A stretch of 64,000 nt of DNA from Ctena decussata. Taxonomy: Eukaryota; Mollusca; Bivalvia; Lucinida; Lucinidae. The stretch spans positions 14,247,001 through 14,311,000 of the forward strand of contig OZ022502.1 in the NCBI GenBank assembly GCA_963989385.1. Direction: 5' to 3'. Below are positions 36,601-48,539 of the stretch, in pieces. Within the stretch, counting starts at the first letter, position 1, and each line of letters starts with the position of its first letter. The translations under genes and the position numbers were made by a program. The notes beneath the pieces were generated by a model. That model saw only the letters and a program-made list of their open reading frames with translations, was not told the origin of the DNA and did no database searches.

Positions 36601-36832
36601 TAGGGGAGAGTCGGGTAACTTCGGACAGGCGGGTAAATTCGGACACAGCATTGCAATACCATTGCAAACAGTGAAAGTCCAGATGAGACGGCTCATAATG
36701 AGCCGTCTCATCAGGATTTTCACTGTTTGGCCAGTTATTGTTTTGTTTTATAGTTCCAGACAACTGACATATAAAGGAAAAATGTCACTGTCCGAATTTC
36801 CCCACTGTCCGAAGTTACCCGACTCTCCCCTA
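36601..36832. mobile_element. Intact TA-flanked MITE with a nested hairpin
   Basis: The inverted ends ggggagagtcgggtaacttc and gaagttacccgactctcccc are perfect and each is bordered by TA, as expected for a Tc1/mariner-type target duplication. A second hairpin element (36664-36728, gcaaacagtgaaagtccaga...) sits inside. The family copy at 16305 lacks the full nested hairpin. Confidence 0.85.
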
Positions 36833-36839
36833 CCCTTGC

Positions 36840-38100
36840 AACATGCCTTAATTTCCAATGAAAATTTATGAAAGTGCTATTATTTTCATTTTTTAACCAG
36901 TAAAGTTGTTTTAAATGCATTAAGGATCATCAATCAATTATTTATAATGTAAATTTAGGCTAATTTAGACAAAATATTGCTATATTCAAGATTTTAAAAA
37001 TTGATCAGCAAGTCAAAATCTGATTTTTGTGCTTAAAGCGACATGCCTTCTGAAATTTCTGGGGAGAACACTGTATAATGAATGGCTTTAATTGATTACC
37101 AGCAATTAGTTAATGGCCTTCCGAGAGAAAAACAAATTAGAGATACGATTTCATATTATTTGCTCTAAATAAAACGAGCACATTTGACAGCATACGTTTT
37201 TTAATCGTAAAAGTTGTAACAATGAAATGCAGTAAGTAAATTAATACACTTGTCGGTAATGAACTAAAGTGGTACATCACGCCAAGATAGATGGATACAA
37301 TGTATCAGGAGCAGGGAATACCATGGCGAATAAAATGAGCTATATTTTAATGTTATAACTTTGAATAATTTTAATCATAATCAAGAGTTACTGGGTAGAA
37401 ATGTCATGAGCGTGAATTATTATTACTAATTACGCCTGCTCCACTCGTCCTTCCAGAAAACAAGATAAATTGGTGATTCAACTGAAATGAGTCGTCAGTC
37501 AATCAGTACATGAAAGCTGCATGTGTGCAAGTAGATACGAATACAAAGGCAGAGTTTCCCATGACGCGGGCTTTAGTATTATTCTCATATGAGTTCTCCG
37601 ATCGTCTAATGGCGATATGATTATTAGCTTGAACACTGTTTCACTGAATAGTGTACATCACTATTTAAACGGAGTCTTTTAGTTAGGATTAAACATAGCG
37701 TTTAAAAGCATTTGTATGGAAATATGAGTGTTGAGTTGAACTTCCCGAAAAGTACTGACATATGAAATTACTAGAGCAAGTGAGCAGGGACTCACGTATC
37801 CCCCCGACCAGTGCCACCGCCTAATGAAAGCATACTTTAATACTTCGATTAATAACTTCGATGTAAATGTTATACATGTACAAAATTCAAAGTCTGTGAC
37901 CTTGAACGTAGGTCAGCAGCAGCATCCATATAATGTAAACTAGTATGAAATAAACCTGGGCATAGGCTCAATTAAAGTATATTAAAAATATAAGCTAAAA
38001 ATTACAGCAAATGGCTAAGTCCTAGTTATTATCCCCCCACCCGTGAGCCTGACCACGCAGCTTAGGTAGTCCATACCGAAAGCAATGATATAGTCTAAGA
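36840..38100. other. AT-rich stretch without recognised feature
   Basis: No gene, RNA or clear element found by eye. Confidence 0.3.
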
Positions 38101-38150
38101 GATATCATGAACCAAATATGGAAGAAATCTTCAATGCAGTTCCAGAGGGG

Positions 38151-38200
38151 AGAGGGAAAACGACAACAGGCCGCGCATGATTTTTAATTGCGCATGCGTC
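38151..38200 (-). repeat. Outer flank of the large inverted structure, left
   Basis: agagggaaaacgacaacagg and ccgcgcatga...gcgcatgcgtc are the reverse complement of 60305-60354, apart from a few bases near gcgcatgc. Confidence 0.7.
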
Positions 38201-38317
38201 GGTCAGTTACTTTTAATAGATATTGGTAAATCCATTTTTAGTTATAAATAGCGTTCGGAAAATCCAATAATAATTGTATAGCGCTGCACTTAAAACCAGA
38301 GGACCATTGGTCCTGTA

Positions 38318-38479
38318 GCTCACCTGAGCACTGAGCTTATGCTGAAAAAACTTTAAGTTGCCACAGCAACAAAACCACATGCACAACAGCAATGAAACAC
38401 CCATTTATGTAGAGGATAATATCACAAACATTTATGGAATAAAGATTCAGCTTTATCCCCCTCTATGGCTTCAGAGAAG

Positions 38480-38510
<31 letters not shown>

Positions 38511-40230
38511 AAATGGCCTTTCGGTTGCAATGGCAACCAACCAAAATCAGGGATTTGGGCAAAATTCATATGGCTGGTAGAGGACTACTCCAGGAACATT
38601 TCTGTAAAGTTATGTCAAAATATCTGCAGTATCACAGAAATAAATGCCAAATTTCCACTTTCCCCAGCATAAGGCTATGGAAAATTTAAGTTTCCCTTGC
38701 AATGAGTTCATATGGGCAAGGATAATATAAAACATAATCTAGGTACAGGCTAATGTTATTAACATGTATGCAAAGCATCAGCTTCATCCCTATTATGGCT
38801 TCTGAGAAGAAGATTTTTGAATATTTTTCAAAAACTTACCCTTTATTTTGCCATGGCAACCAATCAAATTTAGCGATTTGGACAAAATTCATACGAACCA
38901 TAAAGGACTACTCAAGAAACATTTCTATAGAAACAAATCCTAAATAACTGCAGTGAGACAGCAAAAATTGCCAATTTCCACTTTTCCTATTATAAGTCAA
39001 TGGAAACTATAAGTTGCTATAGCAACCAGAGTTCTTATGGGATTGGAAGAAAAAACATAATTTATATAGAGGCTAATGTCTTTAACATATATGCAAAGTA
39101 TCAGCTTTATCCTTCTTATGGCTTCTGAGAAGAAGATTTATTATATATTTTCGAAAATTTACCCTTTATTTTGCCATGGCAACCAATCAAATTTAGTGAT
39201 TTGGACAAAATTCATGTGAATCATAAAGGACTACTCAAGAAACATTTCTATAGGAACAAATCCTAAATAAGTGCAGTGAGACAGCAAAAATTGCCAATTT
39301 CCACTTTTCCTATTATAAGTCAATGGAAATTATAAGTTGCCATAACAACCAGAGTTCTTATGGGATTGGAAAGAAAAACATATTTTATGTACAGGCTAAT
39401 GTCTTTAACATATATGCAAAGTATCAGCTTCATCCTTCTTTTGGCTTTTGAGAAGAAGATTTTATTATACATTTTCGAAAAATTTACCCTTTATTTTGCC
39501 ATGGCAACAAATCAAATTTAGCGATTTAAACAAAATTCAGACGAATCGTAGAGGACTACTCAAGAAACATTTCTGCAGAAAAAAAATCCAAATAACTGCA
39601 GTGAGACAGCAGAAATTGCCCAATTTTCCACTTTTCCCATTATAAGTCAATGGAAACTATAAGTTGCCATAGCAACCAGAGTTCTTATGGGATTGGAACA
39701 AAAAAACACAATTTATGTAGAGGCTAATATCATTAACATATATGCAAAGTATCAGCTTCATCCCTTTTATGGCTTCTGAGAAGAAGATTTTTTTTTTGAT
39801 TTTTTCAAAAATTTACCCTTTATTTTGCCATGGCAACCAATCAAATTCAGCGATTTAAACAAAATTCAGACGAATCGTAGAGGACTACTCAAGAAACATT
39901 TCTGCAGAAAAAAATTCTAAATAACTGCAGTGAGGCAGCAAAAAAAATGCCAATTTCCACTTTTCCCATTATAAGTCAATGGAAACTATAAGTTGCCATA
40001 GCAACCAGAGTTCTTATGCCAATGGAACAAAAAACACAATTATTCATTCCCCCCATCTATAGATGCTATAAGTAAAATATGGAAAGAATTGGCCCCATGG
40101 CTTCAGAGGAGAAGTCGTTTGAAAATGTTGACGACGGACGACGGACGACGGACGACAGACGACGGACGACGGACGACGGATGCCTGCCCATACTATAAGC
40201 TCACCTATGAGCCTTCGGCTCAGGTGAGCT
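38318..40230 (+). mobile_element. Tandem-repeat element II (pearl/Helentron-like)
   Basis: Five to six units of about 328 bp (landmarks taagttgccatagcaacc, tttgccatggcaaccaat, ggactactcaagaaacattt). These are followed by a (GACGGAC)n-type microsatellite at about 40128-40178 and a hairpin at 40198-40230 with the stem gagcc-ttc-ggctc. The first 13 bases agctcacctgagc are the exact inverse of the last 13, so the element has 13-bp terminal inverted repeats. Open frames inside are repeat artefacts. Confidence 0.8.
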
Positions 40231-40284
40231 AAAAATGGCTTATCTGGCATGTTAAAGCTCTCTGCAAACACTATTTCAGTAGAT

Positions 40285-40350
40285 TTATTTATTTATCATT
40301 TATTTATATATTTATTTATTTTATTTTTATTTATTTATTTATTTATTTTT
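40285..40350 (+). repeat. (TTTA)n-rich tract
   Basis: Imperfect run of ATTT units following element II. Confidence 0.8.
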
Positions 40351-40479
40351 AATTCTTTCTTTTTCCCTAAATAGATTAAAAATGAACAAAATGAACAAAA
40401 CTCATTGGGCACGACGATATAATGTTCTACTATCGTAAGGGTTTGCTGTAGGGGCGATGGAATTTAGAGACCCTTCGTA

Positions 40480-40765
40480 TCAACAAAAATGTTGGCCAGT
40501 TTGATATATTTACCTGTAGATCTAATAAACAAACAATTGACAATGTTTGATATGTTTCATTGGCCCTTTTACTACATATGCAAGTATTAGGGACGAGTCA
40601 TTAATTGTCAGGTCGGGGCCGCGTACATTCAGGAGGGTATGTGTGTGCGTTTGTTTGTGTGGGGGAGGGATTTGATTTGTGAACTACTGGGAATGTGTGG
40701 AGGGATAGTGGGGGGCAGCCTTGCATACTTTCTTTTTTAAATAAAGACAAAGGGAAAAAACCATG
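40480..40765 (-). repeat. Left flank of the satellite, inverted copy of 59805-60106
   Basis: caacaaaaatgttggccagt, gtttgatatatttacctgta, tagggacgagtcattaattg and tttaaataaagacaaaggga all recur as complements and in mirrored order at 59805-60106. Similarity ends abruptly at about 40480. Confidence 0.85.
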
Positions 40766-43700
40766 CTCCACCTGTTCTCATGATAGTATAGCAACAGCTG
40801 GAGCATGGTCTGTCTTATGTATATAGGAAATCTTGCTCCACCTGTTGTCATGGGAGTATAACAACAGCTGGAGCATTGTCTCTGTTAAATGAATAGGAAA
40901 TCATTCGCCACCTGTTGTAATGAGAGTAAAACAACAGTTGGAGCATGGTCGTCGTTACGAATATAGGAAATCATGCTCCACCTGTTGTCATGAGAGTATA
41001 ACAACAGCTGGAGCATGGTCTCTGTTAACTGAATAGGAAATCATGCGCCACCTGTTGTCATGAGAGTATAACAACCGCTGGAGCATGGTCTTTGTTAAGT
41101 ATATAGAAAATCCTGCTCCATCTGATGTCATGAGAGTATAGCAACAGCTGGAGCATGGTCTGTCTTATGTATATAGGTAATCATGCTCCACCTGTTGTCA
41201 TGAGAGTATAACAACAGCTTGAGCATGGTCTCTGTTTAGTGAATAGGAAATCATGCGCCACCTGTTGTAATGAGAGAATAACAACATCTGGAGCATGGTC
41301 TCTGTTAAGTATATAGGTAATTATGCTCCACCTGTTGTTATGAGAGTAAAACAACAGGTGGAGCATTGTCTTTGTTAGGAATATAGAAATCATGCTCCAC
41401 CTGCTGTCATGAGAGTATTAACAACAACAGGAGCATGGTCTCTGTTAAGTGAATAGGAAATCATTCACCACTTGTTGTCATGAGAGTATAACAACAGCTG
41501 GGGCATGGCCTTTGTAAAGATTATAGAAAATCCTGCTCTACCAGTTGTCATGAGAGTATAGCAATAGCTAGAGCATGGTCTGTCTTATGTATATAAAAAA
41601 TCCTGTTACACCTGTTGTCATGAGAGTATAACAACATCTGGAGCATGGTCTCTGTTAAGTGAATAGGAAATCATACGCAACCTGTTGTCATGAAAGTATA
41701 ACAACATCTCGAGCATTGTCTCTGTTAAGTATGTAGGTAATCATGCTTTACCTGTTGTCATGGGAGTATAGCAACAGCTGGAGCATTGTCTCTCTTATAT
41801 ATATATATATAGGAAATCATGCTCCACCTGTTGTCATGAGAGTATTACAACAGCTGGTGCAAGGTCTCTGTTGAGTGAATAGGAAATCATGCGGCACCAG
41901 TTGTACTGGGAGTATAACAACATCTGGAGCATGGTCTCTGTTAAGTATATAGAAAATGATGCTCCACCTGTTGTCACGAGAGTATAGCAACAGCTGGATC
42001 ATGGTCTCTCTTTTGTGTATAGGAAATCATGTTCCACCTGTTGTAATGAGAGTATAACAACAGCTGGAGCATGGTCTCTGTTAAGTGAATTGATTGGAAA
42101 TTATGCGCCACCTGTTGTCATGAGAGTATAACAATAGCTGAAGCATGGTCTTTGTTAAGTATTTAGGACATCCTGCTCCTCCTGTTGTCATGAGAGTAAG
42201 AAAACAGCAGGAGCATGGTCTCTGTTAAGTATATAGGAAATCACGCGTCACTTGTTGTCATGAGAGTATAACAACATCTGGAGCATGAACTCTGTTAAAT
42301 ATATAGGTAATCATGCTCCACCTGTTGTCATGAGAGTATAGCAACAGCTGGAGCATGGTCTGTCTTATGTTTATAGGAAATCATGCTCCAAATGTTGTCA
42401 TGAGAGTATAACAACAGCTGGAGCATGGTCTCTGTTAAGTATATAGGTAATCATGCTCCACCTGTTGTTATGGGAGTATAGCAACATTTGAGCATGGTCT
42501 CTGTTAAGTATATAGAAATTCCTGCTCCACCTGTTGTCATGAGTATCGCAACAGCTGGAGCATGGTCTCTTTTATGTATTTAGGAAATAATGCTCCACCT
42601 GTTGTCATGAGAGTATAACAACAGGTGGAGCATGGTCTATGTTAAGAATATAGGAAATCATGCTCCACATGTTGTCATGAGAGTATAACAACAGCTGGAG
42701 CATGGTCTCTGTTAAGTGAATTGGAAATTATGCGCCACCTGTTGTCATGAGTGTATAACAACATCTGCAGCATTGTCTCTGTTAAATATATAGGTAATCA
42801 TGCTGCACCTGATGTTATGGGAGTATAACAACATCTGCAGCATGGTCTTTGTTAAGTATATAGGAAATCATGCTCCACCTGTTGTCATGAGAGTATAGCA
42901 ACAGCTGAAGCATGGTCTTTGTTAAGTATGTAGGACATGGTCTCTCTTAAATGAATAGGAAATCATGCGCCACCTGTTATCATCAGAGTATAGCAACAGC
43001 TGGAGCATGGTCTCTGTTAAGATTATAGGTAATCGTTCTTCACCTGTTGTCATGAGAGTATAACAACAGCTGGAGCATGGTTTTTGTTAAGAATATAGGA
43101 AATCATGCTCCAGCTGTTGTCATGAGAGTTTAACAACAGCTGGAGCATGGTCTGTCTTATCCTGTATAAAGGAAATGCTGCTCCACCTGTTGTCATGAAA
43201 GTATAACAACAGCTGGAGCATGGTCTCTGTTAAGTGAATAGGAAATCATGCTCCACCTGTTGTCATGGGAGTATAACAACAGCTGGAGCATTGTGTCTGT
43301 TAAGGGAATAGGAAATCATGCGCCACCTGTTGTCATGAGAGTATAACAACATTTTGAGCATGGCCTCTGTTAAGTATATAGGTAATCATGCCCCACCTGT
43401 TGTTATGGGAGTATAACAACAGGTGGAGCATGGTCTTTGTTACGAATATAGGAAATCATGCTCCACCTATTGTCATGAGTGTTTAAGAACAGCTGGAACA
43501 TGGTCTTTGCTAAGAATATAGGAAATCATGCTCCACCTGTTGTCATGAGAGTAAAACAACATCTGGAGCATGGCCTCTGTTATGTATATAGGCAACCATG
43601 CTCCACCTGTTGTTATGGGAGTATAACAACATCTAGAGCATGGTCTCTGTTAAGTATATAGAAAATTCTGCTCCACCTGTTGTCATGAGAGTATACCAAC

Positions 43701-46612
43701 AGGAGGAACTTGGTCTGTCTTATGTATATAGGATATCCTGCTCCACCTGTTGTCATGAGAGTATAACAACAGCTGGAGCATGGTCTCTGTTAAGTGAATA
43801 GTAAATCGTGCTCCACCTGTTGTCATGAGAGTATAACAACATCTGGAGCATGGTCTCTGTTAAGTATACAGGTAATCATACTCCACCTGTTATCATGAGA
43901 GTATAGCAACAGCTGGAGCATGGTCTCTCTTATGTATATAGGAAATCATGCTCCACCTGTTGTCATGAGAGTATAGCAACAGCTGAAGCATGGTCTTTGT
44001 TAAGTATGTAGGACATGGTCTCTCTTAAATGAATAGGAAATCATGCGCCACCTGTTATCATCAGAGTATAGCAACAGCTGGAGCATGGTCTCTGTTAAGA
44101 TTATAGGTAATCTTTCTTCACCTGTTGTCATGAGAGTATAACAACAGCTGGAGCATGGTTTTTGTTAAGAATATAGGAAATCATGCTCCAGCTGTTGTCA
44201 TGAGAGTTTAACAACAGCTGGAGCATGGTCTGTCTTATCCTGTATAAAGGAAATGCTGCTCCACCTGTTGTCATGAAAGTATAACAACAGCTGGAGCGTG
44301 GTCTCTGTTAAGTGAATAGGAAATCATGCTCCACCTGTTGTCATGGGAGTATAACAACAGCTGGAGCATTGTGTCTGTTAAGGGAATAGGAAATCATGCG
44401 CCACCTGTTGTCATGAGAGTATAACAACATCTTGAGCATGGCCTCTGTTAAGTATATAGGTAATCATGCCCCACCTGTTGTTATGGGAGTATAACAACAG
44501 GTGGAGCATGGTCTTTGTTACGAATATAGGAAATCATGCTCCACCTATTGTCATGAGTGTTTAAGAACAGCTGGAACATGGTCTTTGCTAAGAATATAGG
44601 AAATCATGCTCCACCTGTTGTCATGAGAGTAAAACAACATCTGGAGCATGGCCTCTGTTATGTATATAGGTAACCATGCTCCACCTGTTGTTATGGGAGT
44701 ATAACAACATCTAGAGCATGGTCTCTGTTAAGTATATAGAAAATTCTGCTCCACCTGTTGTCATGAGAGTATACCAACAGGAGGAACTTGGTCTGTCTTA
44801 TGTATATAGGATATCCTGCTCCACCTGTTGTCATGAGAGTATAACAACAGCTGGAGCATGGTCTCTGTTAAGTGAATAGTAAATCGTGCTCCACCTGTTG
44901 TCATGAGAGTATAACAACAACTGGAGCATGGTCTCTGTTAAGTATACAGGTAAATTAAATCATGCTCCACCTGTTATCATGAGAGTATAGCAACAGCTGG
45001 AGCATGGTCTCTCTTATGTATATAGGAAATCACGCTCCCCATGTTGGCATGAGAGTCGTGGGACTGTTGTCTGTTAAGTATATAGAAAATCCTGCTCCAC
45101 CTGTTGTCATGAGAGTATTGCAACAGCTGGAGCATGGTCTCTCTTATGTATTTAGGAAATGATGCTCCACCTGTTGTCATGTCAGTATAACAACAACTGG
45201 AGCATGGTCTCTGTTAAGTATATAGGTAATCATGCGCCACCTGTTGTCATGAGAGTATAACAACAGAAGGAGCATGGTCTCTGTTAAGTATATAGAAAAT
45301 CCAGCTCCATCTGTTGTCTAAAGAGTATAACAACAACTGGAGCATGGTCTCTGTTCAGTGAATAGGAAATTCTGCTCCACCTGTTGTCATGAGAGTATAA
45401 CAACAGCTGGAGCATGGTCTGTCTTCTGTATATAGGAAATCCTGCTCCACCTGTTGTCATGAGAGTATAACAACAGCTGGAGCATGGTCTCTGTTTAGTG
45501 AATAGGACATCATGCTCCAAGGACATCATGCTCCACCCGTTGTTATAAAAGTGTAACAACAGCTGGAGCATGGTTTTTGTTAAGTATATAGAAAAACCTG
45601 CTCCACCTGTTGTCATGAGGGTATAGCAACAGCTGGAGCATGGTCTGTCTTATGTATATAGGAAATCATGCTCCTCCTGTTGTCATGAGAGTATAACAAC
45701 AGCTGGAGCATGGTCTCTGTTAAGTGAATAGGAAATCATGCGCCACCTGTTGTCATGAGAGTATAACAAAATCTGGAGTATGGTCTCTGTTGAGTATATA
45801 GGTAATCATGCTCAACCTGTTGTCATGAGAGTATAACAACAGGTGGAGCATGGTCTTTGATAACAATATACGAAATCATGCTCCATCTGTTGTCATGAGA
45901 GTATAACAACATTCGGAGCATGGCCGCTGTTATGTATATAGGTAATCATGCTCCGCCTGTTGTTATGTGAGTATAACAACATCTTGATTATGGTCTCTTT
46001 AAGTATATAGAAAATCTTGCTCCACCTGTTGTCATGAGAGTATAGCAACAGCTGGAGCATGTTCTGTCTTATGTCTATAGGAAATCCTGCTCCACCTGTT
46101 GTCATGAGAGTATAACAACATCTGGAGCATGGTCTCTGTTAAGTGAATAGGAAATCATGCTCCACCTGTTGTCATGAGAGTATAACAACATCTGGAGCAT
46201 GGTCTCTGTTGAGTATATAGGTAATTATGTTCCACCTGTTGTCATGAGAGTATAGCAACAGCTGGAGCATGGTCTGTCTTATGTATATAGAAAATCATGC
46301 TCCACCTGTTGTCATGAGAGTATAACCACAGCTGGAGCATGGTCTCTGTTAAGTGAATAGGAAATCATTCGCCACCTGTTGTCATTAGAGTATAACAACA
46401 TCTGGAGCATGGACTCTGTTAAATATATAGGTAATCATGCTCCACCTGTTGTCATGAGAGTATAACAACAGTTGGAGCATGGTCTTTGATAACAATATAG
46501 GAAATCATGCTCCACCTGTTGTCAGGAGAGTATAACAACAGCTGGAGCATGGTCTTTGTTAAGGGAATAGGAAATCCTGCTCCATCTGTTGTCATGAGAG
46601 TATAGCAATAGC
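40766..46612 (+). repeat. 70-bp hairpin satellite, left array
   Basis: About 83 monomers of roughly 70 bp; a typical unit reads tgctccacctgttgtcatga, gagtataacaacagctggag, catggtctctgttaagtata, taggaaatca. Each unit contains the inverted pair tgctccacctgttgt / acaacagctggagca, so every monomer can form a hairpin. CACCTG and CAGCTG are E-box (CANNTG) sequences, two per unit. Monomers vary by point changes and short gaps. Frames in the array are meaningless. Confidence 0.97.
42855..45010 (+). repeat. 1078-bp higher-order duplication in left array
   Basis: The unusual join taggacatggtctctcttaa occurs at 42931 and again 1078 bases later at 44009. The following 15 or so monomers match almost base for base, including odd variants such as cctgtataaaggaaatgctg. 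Confidence 0.88.
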
Positions 46613-46648
46613 AATTACAATCTTATAAGGCTAACAGCAATTTTTGTC

Positions 46649-46749
46649 GCCCCGTTTACGATTGAAAAGATTCCCTCCTCCAGCGGGACTCGAATCCGGG
46701 ACCGTTAGATCAGCAGGTCATCGCTTAACTTTCTGAGCTATCGGTCCCC
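46649..46749 (-). mobile_element. tRNA-derived SINE, head and start of body
   Basis: On the minus strand the tRNA-like boxes are gatagctcagaaagttaagc and ggtcccggattcgagtccc, followed by gtaaacgggg. It directly follows the left satellite array. Confidence 0.7.
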
Positions 46750-48500
46750 TTTATACTACAGGCATCAGTGTAGGTCTTGTTCTTAAGAAAGTATTTCTTG
46801 CTAAAATGGGGGTATTTGGGGACTGTGATGTAAGATATTTTTATATTTAGAATAATAGTTTTCTGTTGAAATATCTCCCGCTTCATTTTGGGGTAATTTT
46901 TTCTTTCTTTTGTTTCTAGAATTTCATGATCTTTTAATTGATTTTAAGCTCGAAAGAGTCATTTTGCATTCTGAATCTTATTTGTTAAATGCTGTGCATC
47001 AACATTTCATTTGAAGGTTTGGCAATATGAAATAAATCAGAATTATCAAGTCCAGTTTGTTCTACGAATTTCGGAATTCAGAATTCGGAATTCGGAACTC
47101 GGAAATAGTATGAAAATGAAAAGTGAGCCCGATGATTTGGGCCATCGTAGTTCTGTTAGAAATAGTTAAAGAAAAAAAGCCATTTTTATAAACAAAACAT
47201 TTTCTCGCCGTGTCCTGCGCCGGTAAAGCAGGTTGAGCGAGATTCAAAATATTTGTATTCTTCCGGGCAAGTCAACCCAAGAAAAAAAACGCATTGGGGA
47301 TACAGGGAGCTATAACAAAATATTTAGGGATCTAGTGAGTCCTGGTTGTGTGGTTGAAACACAAGCACTTATCTTCTAGCTATTTCTGAAAAACTCTCGA
47401 CTACGGAATGAGTAAAAGAATACCAAAATGTTATACGGAAATTTAAAATGCTGTGAAACTTGTAATATGTTGTGTCCAAGACGCAATGGGTTTCTTACCG
47501 GTTAATTGGGTTAAGGGGGTGGGGACTGATCACACAAGTTAATGAACTAGGAGAGATATACGCATTATTTTCTAAGAGCTGGGTATAGTATACTCACTCC
47601 GCATCAGGAACCCATTTTCTGCTTGGATGACCGAGACAGTTTTCGAGTTGTCGGATGGCCAAGCCCGGGTTCGAACTCACAATCTTCATGTGACTTTCTG
47701 CACTAAAACCGAGTCGCTCTGGCCACTCGACCACATAATTTGCACCGTACTATTAACATCAGACAGAGTAACCAATTATTATCAACGAGCTCGACGTGAT
47801 GGAAATTTGGCAGACAACTGAAAAATGGCTTGACAGCGAAATGGCTAAATCGCTAAACCATAAAATATAGGTCACATCGACGCACAATTATTACACAAAA
47901 GTTATTACGAATAACTCACAGTGTCAGCCAAAATTATTAATCAAAGTATGATGCGACGGATATTTGAGCTGAAAACCAGAACCCTACTTTAGACATTTGA
48001 GCGGATTTAAGATGGACAGTTTATCGAAATTGATTTGGATTTACATGTAAGTTTTGCAGGTGAACGGTATTCACATGCAAACCTTTCCCGTTTAAATGTT
48101 TAGTTAGTATGATTTTCAATCGAAATGAATATTTTACCCATGCAGCTAGGGTTGTTTTTTTGTAGGAGTTCGATGGATATTATTGTTGTAGATACAAATC
48201 GTGATCTGTGATTGATTGAGATACAGACTAGATAGTTCCTTTAAAAGTGATTGAGATACAGACTAGATAGTTCCTTAAAAAGTGGGTATCTTTCATGGCG
48301 CTGCACTAAAGAGAAATGTAAGGCTCGCATGAGCACAGATAGCATATGTACCACAGTAATTTTCCCCCAAAACACGAACATTCTCATGACCAAGTTGACC
48401 ACGTCACCGACAGAAAATACGGCTGAAGATGTAAGCCTAAGACTATCGATAGGCTTAGGTTAACTTGAATACTTAAAAGGACATTTTCTAACTGGCTAAC
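46750..48500. other. Stretch without recognised gene
   Basis: Contains a gaattcgg simple repeat at about 47075-47105 and, near 47615-47735, a region with a B-box-like gggttcgaactc that may be another tRNA-derived repeat. A 29-base direct repeat (gtgattgagatacagactag...) occurs at about 48209 and 48248. No gene seen. Confidence 0.35.
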
Positions 48501-48539
48501 GGAAGGGGCACAAGACAAAGCGTCAGAGTAATTCAGGTA

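Noticed and set aside
38358..39645. Proline-rich and other short frames
   Set aside because: They come from a C run and the core repeats of element II.
34940..40000. T1 (BTB-like) exons of the Kv gene on the minus strand
   Set aside because: Expected there, but no frame with recognisable T1 motifs was found by eye, so none is reported.
40766..46612. Regular repeats that might suggest a CRISPR array
   Set aside because: There is no alternation of constant repeats and unique spacers: the full 70-bp unit is repeated and variable, and the window is eukaryotic with no cas genes.
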